This document shows, one piece after another, positions 19,247-28,686 of a stretch of DNA of 64,000 nt. Source of the stretch: Hyphomicrobiales bacterium 4NK60-0047b (GTDB lineage: Bacteria > Pseudomonadota > Alphaproteobacteria > Rhizobiales > HXMU1428-3); NCBI GenBank assembly GCA_040367435.1, contig BAABWY010000007.1, positions 124,001 to 188,000 of the forward strand. Reading direction: 5' to 3'. Position 1 is the stretch's first letter. Each line of letters opens with the position of its first letter. Below the pieces are notes generated by a model. The model was given only the letters and a program-made list of their open reading frames with translations. It ran no database searches and was not told where the DNA came from. The translations under genes and the position numbers were made by a program.

Positions 19247-20395
19247 TTATTCTTCCTCATCATAAGCCGCGACGATTTTGGCGACCAGATCACGGCGCAC
19301 AACATCTTCACCCTGGAAGGTGACCTGCTTTATTTCATCCACTTTACGCAACACAAAAGCCGCGTCCATTAAACCAGACTTCTCACCCCTTGGTAGATCT
19401 ACCTGACTAGGGTCTCCCGTGATGACCATTTTTGATCCTTCACCTAAACGCGTGAGAAACATTTTCATTTGCATGGTCGTGCAATTTTGCGCTTCATCCA
19501 AAATGACAAAACTATTCGCCAAGGTGCGGCCCCGCATGAATGCTAAAGGCGCAATTTCAATGACATTGTTTTCTAGCTCTTTTTCAACCCGTTCCGCAGG
19601 CAAACAATCATAAAGCGCATCATAGAGAGGGCGCAAATAAGGGTCTACTTTTTCGCGCATATCGCCTGGTAAAAACCCCAAACGTTCACCAGCTTCAACT
19701 GCCGGTCTTGAGAGAATAATTCTTTCAACTTTGCCTTGCTCTAAAGCGGCAGCTGCTGCGGCTACTGCGATGTAAGTTTTGCCTGTGCCGGCTGGGCCAA
19801 AAGCAAAGACCAGATCGCTCTGTTCCATACCGCGGATATATTCACTTTGGCGCGGCGTTCTTGCCGTGATGTGTTTCTTGCGTGTGCGGATATGGGCTTG
19901 ACCGTTTTGATTTTGACCGTTCTGAGCTTTTCCGTTTTCAGAGGATTTTTGTTTCCCCTTGCTCTCACTTTTTTTGGTCTTTTTCCCAGACTTTTTTTGT
20001 GGCGCATCATCTAACGGTTCATATTTTGATTTACTAACGCTCTTAGTTTGATCCGATGCCATTTCAACCTCTTCTCTTAATTCTGAGCTTTCTGCGTGTC
20101 TGATGGCCCCGTCAATATCACCTGGAGTGAGATCAGCTCCCGTCGTGATACGACTATATAAATGCTCAAGAATTTCTTGAGCCATGTCACATTGTTCTTT
20201 TGAACCTTCAAGGGTGAGAATGTTGCCATGAATATAGGCATCAATGTTTAGGCGGTCTTCTATAATGGCAAGGTTGCCATCAAATTCGCCGAGCAAAATT
20301 GCAAGTAAACGATTATCTTCAAAGCTTATCGATTGGGAATGACTACTTGTTTTCTTAGTCTTTTTATCCGATCCGGACTTAGTATATGCCCCCAA
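19247..20395 (-). CDS. phoH: PhoH-like ATPase
   Basis: Cytoplasmic P-loop ATPase associated with RNA metabolism and paired with ybeY in most bacteria. Walker A is GPAGTGKT and Walker B is FVILDEAQN; the N-terminal KH-like part (about residues 25-95) precedes a Lys/Ser/Gln-rich linker at about 115-170. The frame has no ATG at its beginning: the best start is TTG 20395 with AAGGG about 9 nt upstream. At 382 residues it is somewhat longer than E. coli YbeZ, because of the linker. Confidence 0.94.
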   Translation of the reverse strand: MGAYTKSGSDKKTKKTSSHSQSISFEDNRLLAILLGEFDGNLAIIEDRLNIDAYIHGNILTLEGSKEQCDMAQEILEHLYSRITTGADLTPGDIDGAIRHAESSELREEVEMASDQTKSVSKSKYEPLDDAPQKKSGKKTKKSESKGKQKSSENGKAQNGQNQNGQAHIRTRKKHITARTPRQSEYIRGMEQSDLVFAFGPAGTGKTYIAVAAAAAALEQGKVERIILSRPAVEAGERLGFLPGDMREKVDPYLRPLYDALYDCLPAERVEKELENNVIEIAPLAFMRGRTLANSFVILDEAQNCTTMQMKMFLTRLGEGSKMVITGDPSQVDLPRGEKSGLMDAAFVLRKVDEIKQVTFQGEDVVRRDLVAKIVAAYDEEE

Positions 20396-20407
20396 ACTTA
20401 TACCCTT

Positions 20408-20620
20408 TCTTTGATGCTCCTTCGGTTGCCCACTTGCAACCGTCGCTGTTACCTTCCGAGTCTAGTGCTCATAAACTTCAAATACCCGGTACTCAATACT
20501 TTAGATGCTTACAAGGCATCCGCGTAGTAACCTACGTGTCATTGTTGTGCTTCGGATTGCCCACTAGCAACCGCACTTTTTTTTTGTGCTTCGAGCTGCC
20601 CACTAGCAACCGCACTATTC
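20408..20620. repeat. S hairpin cluster between miaB and phoH
   Basis: Four copies: about 20410-20442 (GTTGC/GCAAC), about 20500-20523 (partial GATGC/GCATC type), 20548-20577 and 20586-20616 (both with GTGC/GCAC outer arms). Confidence 0.8.
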
Positions 20621-20625
20621 CACAC

Positions 20626-21963
20626 CTATGATGATGAATTTATGACGGCTTGCAAGCTATTTAAGGTTGCAGACTGAATTGTTACATCAACCATATCGCC
20701 GATTTTAGCATGTTCGGTTTCAAGATGCACGGACTGAAGATAAGGAGAGCGACCGATTAATTGACCTTCTTTTCTGCCGTTTTTCTCAAGCAAAACAGTC
20801 ATTTGACTGCCGACTTTGCTTTCATTGAACGATTTTTGCTGCTCAGTGAGCCGTTTTTGCAATATGGCAAGACGCTCTTTTTTCACATCTTCATCGATCT
20901 GCTCTTCACTTTCAGCTGCCGGTGTACCTGGACGAGGGCTGTATTTAAACGAATAGGCGCTCGCGTAACCAATGGCTTCAATCAAATCCATGGTGTCCTG
21001 GAAATCTTTATCTGTTTCACCAGGAAACCCTACGATAATATCAGTCGATAGCGCTAACTCTGGTTGCGCGTCTCTAATGCGATCGACCAGCTCGATATAA
21101 AAATCGCGCGTGTGGCGGCGGTTCATATCTTTTAAAATTTTATCTGAGCCAGATTGAAATGGGAGGTGCAAGTAGGGCATCACTTTAGGATTGTCTCTGT
21201 GCGCTTTGATTAAATCATCTTCCATATCACGTGGATGACTTGTGGTGTATCGAAGGCGTTCTATGCCCTCAATTTTACTCAACTCATCGAGTAATCTTGC
21301 AAGGGACCAATCTTTGCCGTCTAAGCCCTCACCATGATAACCGTTTACATTTTGCCCAAGCAACGTTAATTCGTGAACCCCTTGACCAACAAGACGATTG
21401 GCATCATCGATGATTTGCTTGGCGGAGCGTGAAAATTCACCGCCTCTTGTGTAAGGCACAACACAAAAAGTGCAAAACTTATCGCATCCTTCTTGTACGG
21501 TGACGAAAGAGCAAGGTGAGCTGGCTGTGATGCCTGGTAGTTTGCCGAATTTATCTTCTTCGGGAAACTCGGTTTCAATAACCGGCTTTTTGCCTGTCTT
21601 AAATTCATCCAAGAGTTCGGGTAGGTTTTGATAAGACTGAGGGCCGACAACCATATCAACAATCGGCGCACGGCGAATAATTTCTTCGCCTTCAGCTTGG
21701 GCCACACAACCTGCGACTGCGATGATCGTATCTTTGCCTTGTTCGCTTCGCTGTTCTTTATTTTTACGAACACGGCCTAATTCAGAATAAACCTTTTCAG
21801 CCGCTTTTTCACGGATATGGCAGGTATTGAGCACGACCATGTCAGCATCTGACATCTCGTCTGTTTGCTCATAGCCTTCTGTGTCCATCAATTCAGCCAT
21901 GCGCTCTGAATCATAGACATTCATTTGGCAGCCATAGCTTTTGATAAAAATTTTCTTTGTCAT
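20626..21963 (-). CDS. miaB: tRNA-2-methylthio-N6-dimethylallyladenosine synthase
   Basis: Radical-SAM methylthiotransferase modifying A37 of tRNAs. The N-terminal UPF0004 domain supplies three cysteines ([15 protein letters not shown] and AGCVAQ), and the radical-SAM cluster motif is [10 protein letters not shown]-terminal TRAM domain ends the protein. I start at ATG 21963 ([15 protein letters not shown], 445 residues); the longer frame to 22005 is encoded by an S repeat. GAAGGG about 10 nt upstream of ATG 21963 is itself part of that S repeat. Confidence 0.95.
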   Translation of the reverse strand: MTKKIFIKSYGCQMNVYDSERMAELMDTEGYEQTDEMSDADMVVLNTCHIREKAAEKVYSELGRVRKNKEQRSEQGKDTIIAVAGCVAQAEGEEIIRRAPIVDMVVGPQSYQNLPELLDEFKTGKKPVIETEFPEEDKFGKLPGITASSPCSFVTVQEGCDKFCTFCVVPYTRGGEFSRSAKQIIDDANRLVGQGVHELTLLGQNVNGYHGEGLDGKDWSLARLLDELSKIEGIERLRYTTSHPRDMEDDLIKAHRDNPKVMPYLHLPFQSGSDKILKDMNRRHTRDFYIELVDRIRDAQPELALSTDIIVGFPGETDKDFQDTMDLIEAIGYASAYSFKYSPRPGTPAAESEEQIDEDVKKERLAILQKRLTEQQKSFNESKVGSQMTVLLEKNGRKEGQLIGRSPYLQSVHLETEHAKIGDMVDVTIQSATLNSLQAVINSSS

Positions 21964-21967
21964 TCTT

Positions 21968-22045
21968 AGTTGGCCCTTCAGTTGCCCACTACGCAACCGG
22001 GCCATTTTTCTGGCCCTTCAGTTGCCTACTACGCAACCGGGCCTG
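21968..22045. repeat. Two S hairpins upstream of miaB
   Basis: Two near-identical copies, about 21970-22004 and 22013-22044, with outer arms GGCCC/GGGCC and inner arms GTTGC/GCAAC. Confidence 0.85.
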
Positions 22046-22069
22046 TGATCCTTCAGTTGCTTCAATCAT

Positions 22070-22162
22070 TTAACGAGGTAAATACCTCCGAGTGGCGGCG
22101 CTTGCGCCGGGCAAGCTAGCTTGCCATGTCCCTCAGCCCTAAAGGGGCTGAGCTCCTCCTTA
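22070..22162 (+). repeat. Left-truncated L element
   Basis: Retains the CCTCCGAG core, stems GGCGC/GCGCC, GGGCAAGC/GCTTGCC and CAGCCC/GGGCTG and the CTCCTCC end, but lacks the CTCTCACGG start. Confidence 0.75.
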
Positions 22163-22248
22163 GAAGATGTTCGTCTTCTCAATTGTCACTGTTCAACTTC
22201 TTCTAGGGCTAAAATGCTCTTAGGTCCAGTTTTTTAGCTTTCTCTTTA

Positions 22249-22620
22249 TCAAGCTTCTTTTTCCAGGCCTAATTCTTTTCTTTTTTTCTTTGTTAGCTTT
22301 TTGATGACTAGATGGTAACTCTCTTCGATATATGAGAACAACTCATCTTTCGTTAATCCAGGCTCATCATGCATCTGGATCCATTTCATTCCTCTTGAGG
22401 CCAAATAGGGGGCTGGGCGCAAGCCAGGTTGCTCTTTTAGCATTTCATATGAAATCTCTGAGCATTTGAACGTTATGCCAGAATTATTCCCCTTATTCCA
22501 GCCACCAATGGCAAAGACCTTGTCTCCCACTTTCCAAACATGAGCGCCGCCCCATTGGACGACATATGTTGTTTGAGGCAGAGATTTGCAAAATTCGTTA
22601 AATTCGTCATAGCTAATCAT
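22249..22620 (-). CDS. MmcQ/YjbR family protein
   Basis: Small single-domain protein of 123 residues. The family pattern is clear: MISYDEFNEFCKSLPQTT, WKVGDKVFAIGG, FKCSEISYEMLKEQPGLRPAPYLASRGMKWIQM and a C-terminal ESYHLVIKKLTKKKR. The fold resembles a double-wing DNA-binding motif, but the function is not established. It starts 2 nt after the cbiD stop and so is probably co-expressed with the cobalamin genes. Confidence 0.88.
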   Translation of the reverse strand: MISYDEFNEFCKSLPQTTYVVQWGGAHVWKVGDKVFAIGGWNKGNNSGITFKCSEISYEMLKEQPGLRPAPYLASRGMKWIQMHDEPGLTKDELFSYIEESYHLVIKKLTKKKRKELGLEKEA

Positions 22621-22622
22621 GT

Positions 22623-23756
22623 TTAAAAACCCTCGCCCGCCGCTCGGCCTACAAGTTGACCTTTTCGGTCACAAATTAGAATTTCAATTTTACAATCAGC
22701 ATCACCATCAACAGTCGTACCAGCTAATTTTTGGTCCACACTCTGCTTGGCTTTTTCTGCCACCAAGGTGCCGATTTCTAAATTATTATCTTGGGCTAAA
22801 TTCAATATTTCCAAAGCCGTGTTTGCTGTTTTTGCTTTGCTTACTATTTCTTCTGCGGCCCCTAAGGATGATAAGAGAGATGCCAACCAAGTTTTATCAA
22901 CTTGGGATCGTTTTGAGTGGAGGTCCATTTCACCCATTGCCAATTTGCTCATTTTAGCAAAGCCGCCAGCAATCGTTACTTTGGGTACCGGGTTCTTTTT
23001 TAAATATTTGAGCATGCCACCAACAAAGTCACCCATATCTATCAAGTCAGTTTCAGTTAAAGGGTGAGTTTCCAAAATCAGTTTTTCAGACATATTGCCA
23101 ACGGCAGCTCCGATATGGTCTGTATTGGTTGCTCTTGCGACATCAATGCCGCGATGGATCGAGTGGATCCATGCCGAACAAGAGTAGGGGACAACCACCC
23201 CTGTTGTTCCTAGAATTGATAACCCACCTACGATGCCTAAGCGTCCATTCCAGGTGCTCTTGGCAATTTTTTCACCATTTGGCACTGAGATTTCAATGAT
23301 TACATTTGAGCTGACACTATGTTCTTTAGCCAACTCCTCAATGGTCTTTGTCATCAATTCACGGGGAACGGGGTTTATCGCCGGTTCGCCTGGTGGAATG
23401 GGGAGACCCGGTTTGGTGACCATGCCAACACCAGGCCCAGCTTTGAAAGTCACAGAAGAAATTTTGTTGGATTTATCTTCATTCCAACTGACCGTTGAAA
23501 TGATCGTGGCGCCGTGGGTAACATCTGGATCATCACCAGCGTCTTTAATAATGCCCGCAATGGCGCTATCTGCATTAAGCTTTGTATTCGTCACAGCAAA
23601 GGTTGGAGTTTGGCCCTTTGGCAAAGTTATAGTCACGGCTTTGGGGAACACACCCGTAATTAAAGCTTCAAACGCGGCTTTGGTCGCAGCAGTGGCGCAG
23701 GCTCCTGTTGTCCAGCCAAATTTGAGTTTCTTATCTGCGTCCGTATTCTCTACCAA
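22623..23756 (-). CDS. cbiD: Cobalt-precorrin-5B (C1)-methyltransferase
   Basis: Methylates C1 of the corrin precursor ring. The family hallmark GWTTGACATAATKAA lies at residues 14-28; later conserved stretches include AGPGVGMVTKPGL and CSAWIHSIHRGIDVARA. At 377 residues it is normal. CbiD belongs to the oxygen-independent route in enterics, whereas the neighbouring cobG belongs to the oxygen-dependent route. Last cobalamin gene of the minus-strand cluster. Confidence 0.93.
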   Translation of the reverse strand: MVENTDADKKLKFGWTTGACATAATKAAFEALITGVFPKAVTITLPKGQTPTFAVTNTKLNADSAIAGIIKDAGDDPDVTHGATIISTVSWNEDKSNKISSVTFKAGPGVGMVTKPGLPIPPGEPAINPVPRELMTKTIEELAKEHSVSSNVIIEISVPNGEKIAKSTWNGRLGIVGGLSILGTTGVVVPYSCSAWIHSIHRGIDVARATNTDHIGAAVGNMSEKLILETHPLTETDLIDMGDFVGGMLKYLKKNPVPKVTIAGGFAKMSKLAMGEMDLHSKRSQVDKTWLASLLSSLGAAEEIVSKAKTANTALEILNLAQDNNLEIGTLVAEKAKQSVDQKLAGTTVDGDADCKIEILICDRKGQLVGRAAGEGF

Positions 23757-23861
23757 ACTCTGTATCCTGCAACTTAATTGCTTACACCCTATATGGTGCT
23801 TACTTCAATTAAAGTGTCAAATCATACTCTAAGTAGATATGCGTTTCCACACTCTTAAGGC

Positions 23862-25550
23862 CTATCCATAATCACGGGGTGTATAAAGCAACTGAGTTTG
23901 ATTGGGCCCTTTGATCACTTTTGTTTTTGATGAGCCAATGATCAACATGGTTCGCATATCAATCATATCCGTATCCAACTCACCTAATGTCGTGAAATGA
24001 GTTTGCTCGCCGTCTCTGCCGATATTCTTCGCCATTAAAACATTGGTCTCAGGCGCTTTATGCTCAAGCAATAACTCTTTCATCCGTTCAACCTGCTCAC
24101 GGCGGGTTTTTGACGCGGGGTTATAAATGGCGATCACCAGGTCTGATTTAGCGGCGGCGATTAGTCGTTTTTCAATTATTTCAAATGGTTTGCGGATATC
24201 GGAGAGTGAAATAACCGCAAAATCATGACCAAGCGGTGCGCCTGTAAGCGAGGCAGCTCCCTGCATGGCGGAAAGACCTGGGCATATTTGAAAGTCAATA
24301 TTTTGCCAGCGCACCGGGTTTTTGTCGATGGCCTCTAAAACAGCACTTGCCATTGCGAAAATACCCGGATCACCAGAGGAGACCACCACAACATTGCGCC
24401 CCTGATTGGCAAGATCAAGTGCATCTCTAGCCCGATCAAGCTCAACGCGATTATCAGACGCTAGGCGCTGCTGGCCAACCCGCACAGGCACCATATCGAC
24501 ATACGTTTTATAGCCAACAAGAATTTCTGCTTGTTCTAAAGCTGTTTTTACTTCAGGGGTTAGCCAGCTTTCTTTGCCAGGACCTAAGCCTATGACTGTC
24601 ACCTTGCCAATTGCTCTTCCGATATAATTTATATTTGGCGGTGAAGTGAGTTCAATGAGTGATAGTTTTTTTGCCCCTGATTGTTTTGAAAGTGGTACTT
24701 TGGCGCGTCGTGCAATTTCTAAGTCCGTGTAATTGTCAACGATCCGTACTGGCACGTTCAGAGATGATGCTAGTTTTTTTACTTGCCCTATGGGACCGTT
24801 TTCATTTGTGATTATTGCTGCGATTGCCTGTTTTGCCAATCCTAATTCTTCAAACGCTTTATCGATGTCATCAAGATTTGTTTCAACATTTTCAACTTCA
24901 ACCAGCACTGACTTTGGATGATAGAGGAGACCATTACTCGGTGGAGTTTCCTCAAACACACTCACGCGCATTGTAATGTCACCGTTTAGCGTGAAGGGAA
25001 GTCCGCTATCTTCTAGCCAACTGGCATGACCATCTAATTGCAGGGTGGTATCATTCAAGATGTCTGATGTGATGCGTTTCGCATCCTGTGGGTTTGCTAA
25101 GACATAGTCTTTAGGTGGCGCTTCTAGCTGCACTGCAAAATGGCGCGCGCCGCTAGCTGTAATTGCTGGGATGCCGCTTGTTACGCGGCTGATTTCTTTG
25201 GCCAATTCATTGGCCCCGGTTAAACCACCGAGTAAGGGCACAACAAGTGCGCCATCATCAGAGACTGATAAAAGAGGGGGTTCTTTGCGTTTATTATTTA
25301 AAATGGGGGCTAAACTGCGGATCAAAATTCCTGAAGCGCAAAGGCCTATGATGGTTATGCCATTTTCAAATAGGTCACGTAGTTGAGTACCCGTTTCTTT
25401 AAAGGTTTTATCAGCGCCGTCTACGCGGCCTTCAAGCCCCCAAATGATGATTTCTTCTTTGACTTGTTCTTGAATGAGTTTGGCTGTCTCGATCCCTTTA
25501 TTATTGAGAAGGACAATTGCGATCTTTTGCATGGAAGTTACAGAGCTCAC
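23862..25550 (-). CDS. cobJ: Fusion of CbiG-like protein and precorrin-3B C17-methyltransferase
   Basis: Residues 1 to about 310 resemble CbiG, including CASGILIRSLAPIL and VSDDGALVVPLLGGLTGANELA, and a C-terminal CbiG/CobE-like part with AIITNENGPIG. Residues about 315-560 are a tetrapyrrole methylase of the CobJ type (VIGLGPGKESWLTPEVKTAL, GDPGIFAMASAV). CobJ performs C17 methylation with ring contraction; CbiG opens the lactone in the anaerobic route. The start is uncertain: GTG 25550 or ATG 25532. It begins 3 nt past the cobI stop, so the two are coupled. Confidence 0.9.
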   Translation of the reverse strand: MSSVTSMQKIAIVLLNNKGIETAKLIQEQVKEEIIIWGLEGRVDGADKTFKETGTQLRDLFENGITIIGLCASGILIRSLAPILNNKRKEPPLLSVSDDGALVVPLLGGLTGANELAKEISRVTSGIPAITASGARHFAVQLEAPPKDYVLANPQDAKRITSDILNDTTLQLDGHASWLEDSGLPFTLNGDITMRVSVFEETPPSNGLLYHPKSVLVEVENVETNLDDIDKAFEELGLAKQAIAAIITNENGPIGQVKKLASSLNVPVRIVDNYTDLEIARRAKVPLSKQSGAKKLSLIELTSPPNINYIGRAIGKVTVIGLGPGKESWLTPEVKTALEQAEILVGYKTYVDMVPVRVGQQRLASDNRVELDRARDALDLANQGRNVVVVSSGDPGIFAMASAVLEAIDKNPVRWQNIDFQICPGLSAMQGAASLTGAPLGHDFAVISLSDIRKPFEIIEKRLIAAAKSDLVIAIYNPASKTRREQVERMKELLLEHKAPETNVLMAKNIGRDGEQTHFTTLGELDTDMIDMRTMLIIGSSKTKVIKGPNQTQLLYTPRDYG

Positions 25551-25553
25551 CTT

Positions 25554-26327
25554 TTAAACCGGTTTTTCGCAAGGAATAACAATCACTGAGAAATAAGCAA
25601 CATCATTAGGGTTCACGTCTTTAACTGGAAAGATACGCTCTTTTTCCATAGTCGCGCGTTCAACATAATAAGCGTTATCTATCATATTTGCTTTTTCAAG
25701 AGCGCGCACAACTTTTGGAAATGTTCGCCCCAGTTTCATAATCACGGCACTGCCGCATTGAGTTAACCGCTCGACCAATTCCTCTTCACTTAGAGTTGCC
25801 GGGAGAATTGAGACTGGATCTTCCCGGTGGCAAAGTGGCATGCCCAATTGCACGGGTGCTGCGAGAATAGAAGAGATCCCCGGCACAACAGTTACATCAT
25901 AGCGGGTTGAGAGACGTGCGTGCCAATACATATATGAGCCAAAAACAAAGGGATCACCAGCACAGATGATTGAAACATTTTTTCCCTTGTCCAAGATTTT
26001 TGCAATTTCTTCTGCCGTTTCATCATAAAACTTATTCATCAACGGTAGGTAGGCGCTGGTGTCAGCAACAGGTCCAGCTGTCACTGGGTAGATCAGCGGC
26101 AAGAGCTCGTGATTTTCTGTTATGTAAGGCTCAACAGTTTTGCGCGCATTGCCACCGCTTGCTTTTGCTGTAGGAAAGGCGACCACGTCAGACTGTGCTA
26201 AAAGCTTCACGGCTTTCATGGTTACAAGTTCTGGATCACCCGGCCCGACGCCTAGACCAAAAAGCTGGCCTTTTGGATTTTCAGTAGCTTTAGCATTTGC
26301 ACTCCCCTGTATAACAGCGTCGCTCAT
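25554..26327 (-). CDS. cobI: Precorrin-2 C20-methyltransferase
   Basis: SAM-dependent tetrapyrrole methylase converting precorrin-2 to precorrin-3A. The N-terminal GVGPGDPELVTMKAVKLL motif and CAGDPFVFGSYMYW are typical, followed by VPGISSILAAPVQLGMPL. At 257 residues it has a 20-residue N-terminal extension before the conserved core. It starts immediately after cobH (stop at 26328), with no spacer. Confidence 0.94.
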   Translation of the reverse strand: MSDAVIQGSANAKATENPKGQLFGLGVGPGDPELVTMKAVKLLAQSDVVAFPTAKASGGNARKTVEPYITENHELLPLIYPVTAGPVADTSAYLPLMNKFYDETAEEIAKILDKGKNVSIICAGDPFVFGSYMYWHARLSTRYDVTVVPGISSILAAPVQLGMPLCHREDPVSILPATLSEEELVERLTQCGSAVIMKLGRTFPKVVRALEKANMIDNAYYVERATMEKERIFPVKDVNPNDVAYFSVIVIPCEKPV

Positions 26328-26951
26328 TTATTCTTTTTCCTTCGCGATGGCGTTTAATGCGGCAACTGCCATGGCCGAACCACCTCTGCGTCCATGAACC
26401 GTGAGAAATGGTACGCCGCGTGGATTTATACTCAACTCTTCTTTCGATTCAGCTGCACCAATAAAACCAACGGGCAACCCTAAAATAGCTGCCGGTTTTG
26501 GCCATCCTTCATCTAAGAGTTCTAATAATCTAAACAGAGCTGTTGGGGCATTGCCAATCACCACGACAGATCCTTCAATTTTATCTTTCCAGAAATCTAG
26601 GGCAGCGGCTGTTCTAGTATTGCCAATTTCTTTTGCCAATGCTGGCACTGGGTCTGCGTGTAATGTGCAAACCACTTCGTTATTTGCTGGCAAGCGCGCT
26701 CTGGTTATGCCGTTTGCCACCATCATTGCATCACACAAAACCGGCGCACCCGCCTCTAAAGCAGCGCGCCCTTTTTGAAGCACATCTTCTGAAAACCCAA
26801 CATCTTTGGGTAAATCTGTTGTTCCAACCGCATGAATCATTCGCACAACAACTTTTTCAAGGTCAGCTGGAATGTTGGAGAGGTCAGATTCAGCTCTAAT
26901 AGTCGCGAATGAGCGTTTATATATCTCAGCGCCGTCTTTTATGTAGTCCAT
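26328..26951 (-). CDS. cobH: Precorrin-8X methylmutase
   Basis: Moves the C11 methyl group to C12, giving hydrogenobyrinate. The catalytic histidine lies in VRMIHAVGTTDLPKDV, and LDEGWPKPAAILGLPVGFIGAAESKE plus the final GRRGGSAMAVAALNAI are family features. At 207 residues it is normal. It lies between cobG (120 bp upstream) and cobI. Confidence 0.95.
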   Translation of the reverse strand: MDYIKDGAEIYKRSFATIRAESDLSNIPADLEKVVVRMIHAVGTTDLPKDVGFSEDVLQKGRAALEAGAPVLCDAMMVANGITRARLPANNEVVCTLHADPVPALAKEIGNTRTAAALDFWKDKIEGSVVVIGNAPTALFRLLELLDEGWPKPAAILGLPVGFIGAAESKEELSINPRGVPFLTVHGRRGGSAMAVAALNAIAKEKE

Positions 26952-27071
26952 TCAGTTTTTTCAATTCTTTTGATCATTATTAAATGCACGTTATGCAGTC
27001 AGGCGCTTTAAAGCGCAAGTATAAGTTTTATCATGGGATTTGTTTTCTCTCATAGATATCCGCGAGCAAAA

Positions 27072-28412
27072 CTAAATCAATTTCTTAATTTCAGAGATTA
27101 ATTGGTCTTTGGTCACGGCTTTACCAGCTTTTTTAGTGTTTGGGCCGGCATTTGTGTAATTAGTGTTTGGGCCGGCATTTGTGTAAAGAGAGATCTTATC
27201 AGCACCGCGTTTCTGCATAATGAGATAGTGGGTGTTATTGCGTGTGGCGCACCCTTTTTCACAGGCTGACAGGTGAATTGATACAGGGTTTGGCATGGCC
27301 AATTCAGAAAGTTCGTCACGCAAATTCAAGGCGGTTAATTTTGTCTCGAAGCCACCATAGATGCATCCTTCACTGCCAGAACAAGAGATGATTTGTAAAT
27401 TCTGCTCACTTTGCTGTGTCAGCAAGGCCATGGCTTCTGCTTTTTCCCAAATATCGGCTATGTGATCTTCTTCTATTGAGGGAAGGAGAACACCTTGCCA
27501 GGTGGTTAGGCGCAGTTCACCGCAACCATAACTATCAACCAATTCTGCCAAGCCTTCTAGCTGGAAGAATTTCAGCCGTCCGGTTGGGGATATTAAATTG
27601 ATGGCGCTTTTGGTTTTATCTATCTGCTCGCTTAAATTTTTTGGATGGTTTAGGAGTTTATTTTTCTTCTGCTCCACCAGCATTGCACTACTATTTGGTG
27701 CGATGATATCTAAAAGCTGCTCAGCACCTAACTGGCTTATCAAATTTTTGATGCGAATGTTTTTTGTTTGATCTTCTGCAATTTCACTCTGATTAGAAAA
27801 ACCATTATAGGGTTTTAGCCGCTCTAGAATATTCAAAATCTCATCAATGATGGTTTCTGGATTTAAATAGAGCGTTGTTAAATTTCCTGCCAAGCTTAAT
27901 TGAAATTTTGGTTGATGATTTGTATCTTCATTCTTAACCGCCAGAAATGCAAAATCATGGGGGGTTGCCCCAATGTTTGTTTGACCGCCGCCATCAAATA
28001 CGAAGGCCATTTTGGGAGAATAGATTTCTGGCTGCTCTAATTTGGTCAGTGCTTTATCCAGACTCTTGACCATTTCAGAACAATCGATCAGCTCATAACA
28101 AAGGCCCGCAAGCGGGTCCATTGTGATATTTCGCAGGCGATCATGCTGACTAGATTGTGAGATCAGCTTTTCAGCTAAAAGAGTTTTTACAAGTTCATCC
28201 GTTGCACCGGGCATTATACCGCGCAATTGAACATTGGCTCTGTTGGTGAGGTCAATCGTGCCGTTGCCAAATGTTTTCGCAGCAAAGCTTAAAACTCTGG
28301 CGTGTTTTGATGACAAGATTCCGCCCGGCACACGAATGCGCGCCAAGAGACCATCTTTCATCTCTGATAATTTATATATTCCTGGACACTCAGCCATGAT
28401 TTGATTTAGCAA
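27072..28412 (-). CDS. cobG: Precorrin-3B synthase (oxygen-dependent)
   Basis: Sulfite/nitrite-reductase-like enzyme that hydroxylates precorrin-3A using oxygen. Two ferredoxin-like halves are visible, the first with LSFAAKTFGNGTIDLTNRANVQLRG. The 4Fe-4S cysteines are in CSGSEGC and ACEKGCATRN. At 446 residues. Near the C-terminus a 27-bp in-frame tandem duplication gives two TNAGPNT blocks. First gene of cobG-cobH-cobI-cobJ-cbiD. I found no cobalamin riboswitch upstream; that gap is filled by an L-type repeat. Confidence 0.9.
   Translation of the reverse strand: MLNQIMAECPGIYKLSEMKDGLLARIRVPGGILSSKHARVLSFAAKTFGNGTIDLTNRANVQLRGIMPGATDELVKTLLAEKLISQSSQHDRLRNITMDPLAGLCYELIDCSEMVKSLDKALTKLEQPEIYSPKMAFVFDGGGQTNIGATPHDFAFLAVKNEDTNHQPKFQLSLAGNLTTLYLNPETIIDEILNILERLKPYNGFSNQSEIAEDQTKNIRIKNLISQLGAEQLLDIIAPNSSAMLVEQKKNKLLNHPKNLSEQIDKTKSAINLISPTGRLKFFQLEGLAELVDSYGCGELRLTTWQGVLLPSIEEDHIADIWEKAEAMALLTQQSEQNLQIISCSGSEGCIYGGFETKLTALNLRDELSELAMPNPVSIHLSACEKGCATRNNTHYLIMQKRGADKISLYTNAGPNTNYTNAGPNTKKAGKAVTKDQLISEIKKLI
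27133..27186. repeat. 27-bp perfect tandem duplication inside cobG
   Basis: Two identical 27-bp units (27133-27159 and 27160-27186), in frame, duplicating nine residues including TNAGPNT near the C-terminus of CobG. Confidence 0.95.
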
Positions 28413-28442
28413 GCTTTTTAACTGAGTTCAATGTTTTGGTCT

Positions 28443-28560
28443 TTTTGTCTCACGGGCGGTGGTTATTTTTATGCTTTAGATTGCCCACAAGCAACCGCAT
28501 TAGCTGCCGCCCTGCGACGGCGCGGCGCTAAGCGCCGACGGCCTTACGGCCTACGTATTT
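28443..28560 (+). repeat. Variant L element with an S insertion upstream of cobG
   Basis: Begins GTCTCACGGGC, contains GCTGCCGCCCT, stem GGCGCTAAGCGCC and end ACGGCCTTACGGCCTACG. An S hairpin (about 28457-28500, inner arms GATTGC/GCAACC) splits the first stem. The same variant ending occurs at 59256-59340. Confidence 0.75.
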
Positions 28561-28652
28561 GGTCTTCAGCTGTTTATAGGCTTTTATTTAGATCACGGCT
28601 TTCGAGCACTTTTTGTAGGTAAATTAAATCCCCCATAGCAAACGTCCAAAAG

Positions 28653-28684
28653 AAAAAGGCGACCGTTAAATTTATCGCCTTTTT
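28653..28684. terminator. Bidirectional terminator of the dual-ATPase gene
   Basis: Arms AAAAAGGCGA and TCGCCTTTTT with a 12-nt loop, three bases beyond the stop codon of the minus-strand gene at 28687. Confidence 0.85.
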
Positions 28685-28686
28685 AT

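Noticed and set aside
28413-28686. Cobalamin riboswitch upstream of cobG
   Set aside because: No conserved B12-box-like sequence; the interval is an L-type repeat with an S insertion plus a terminator.
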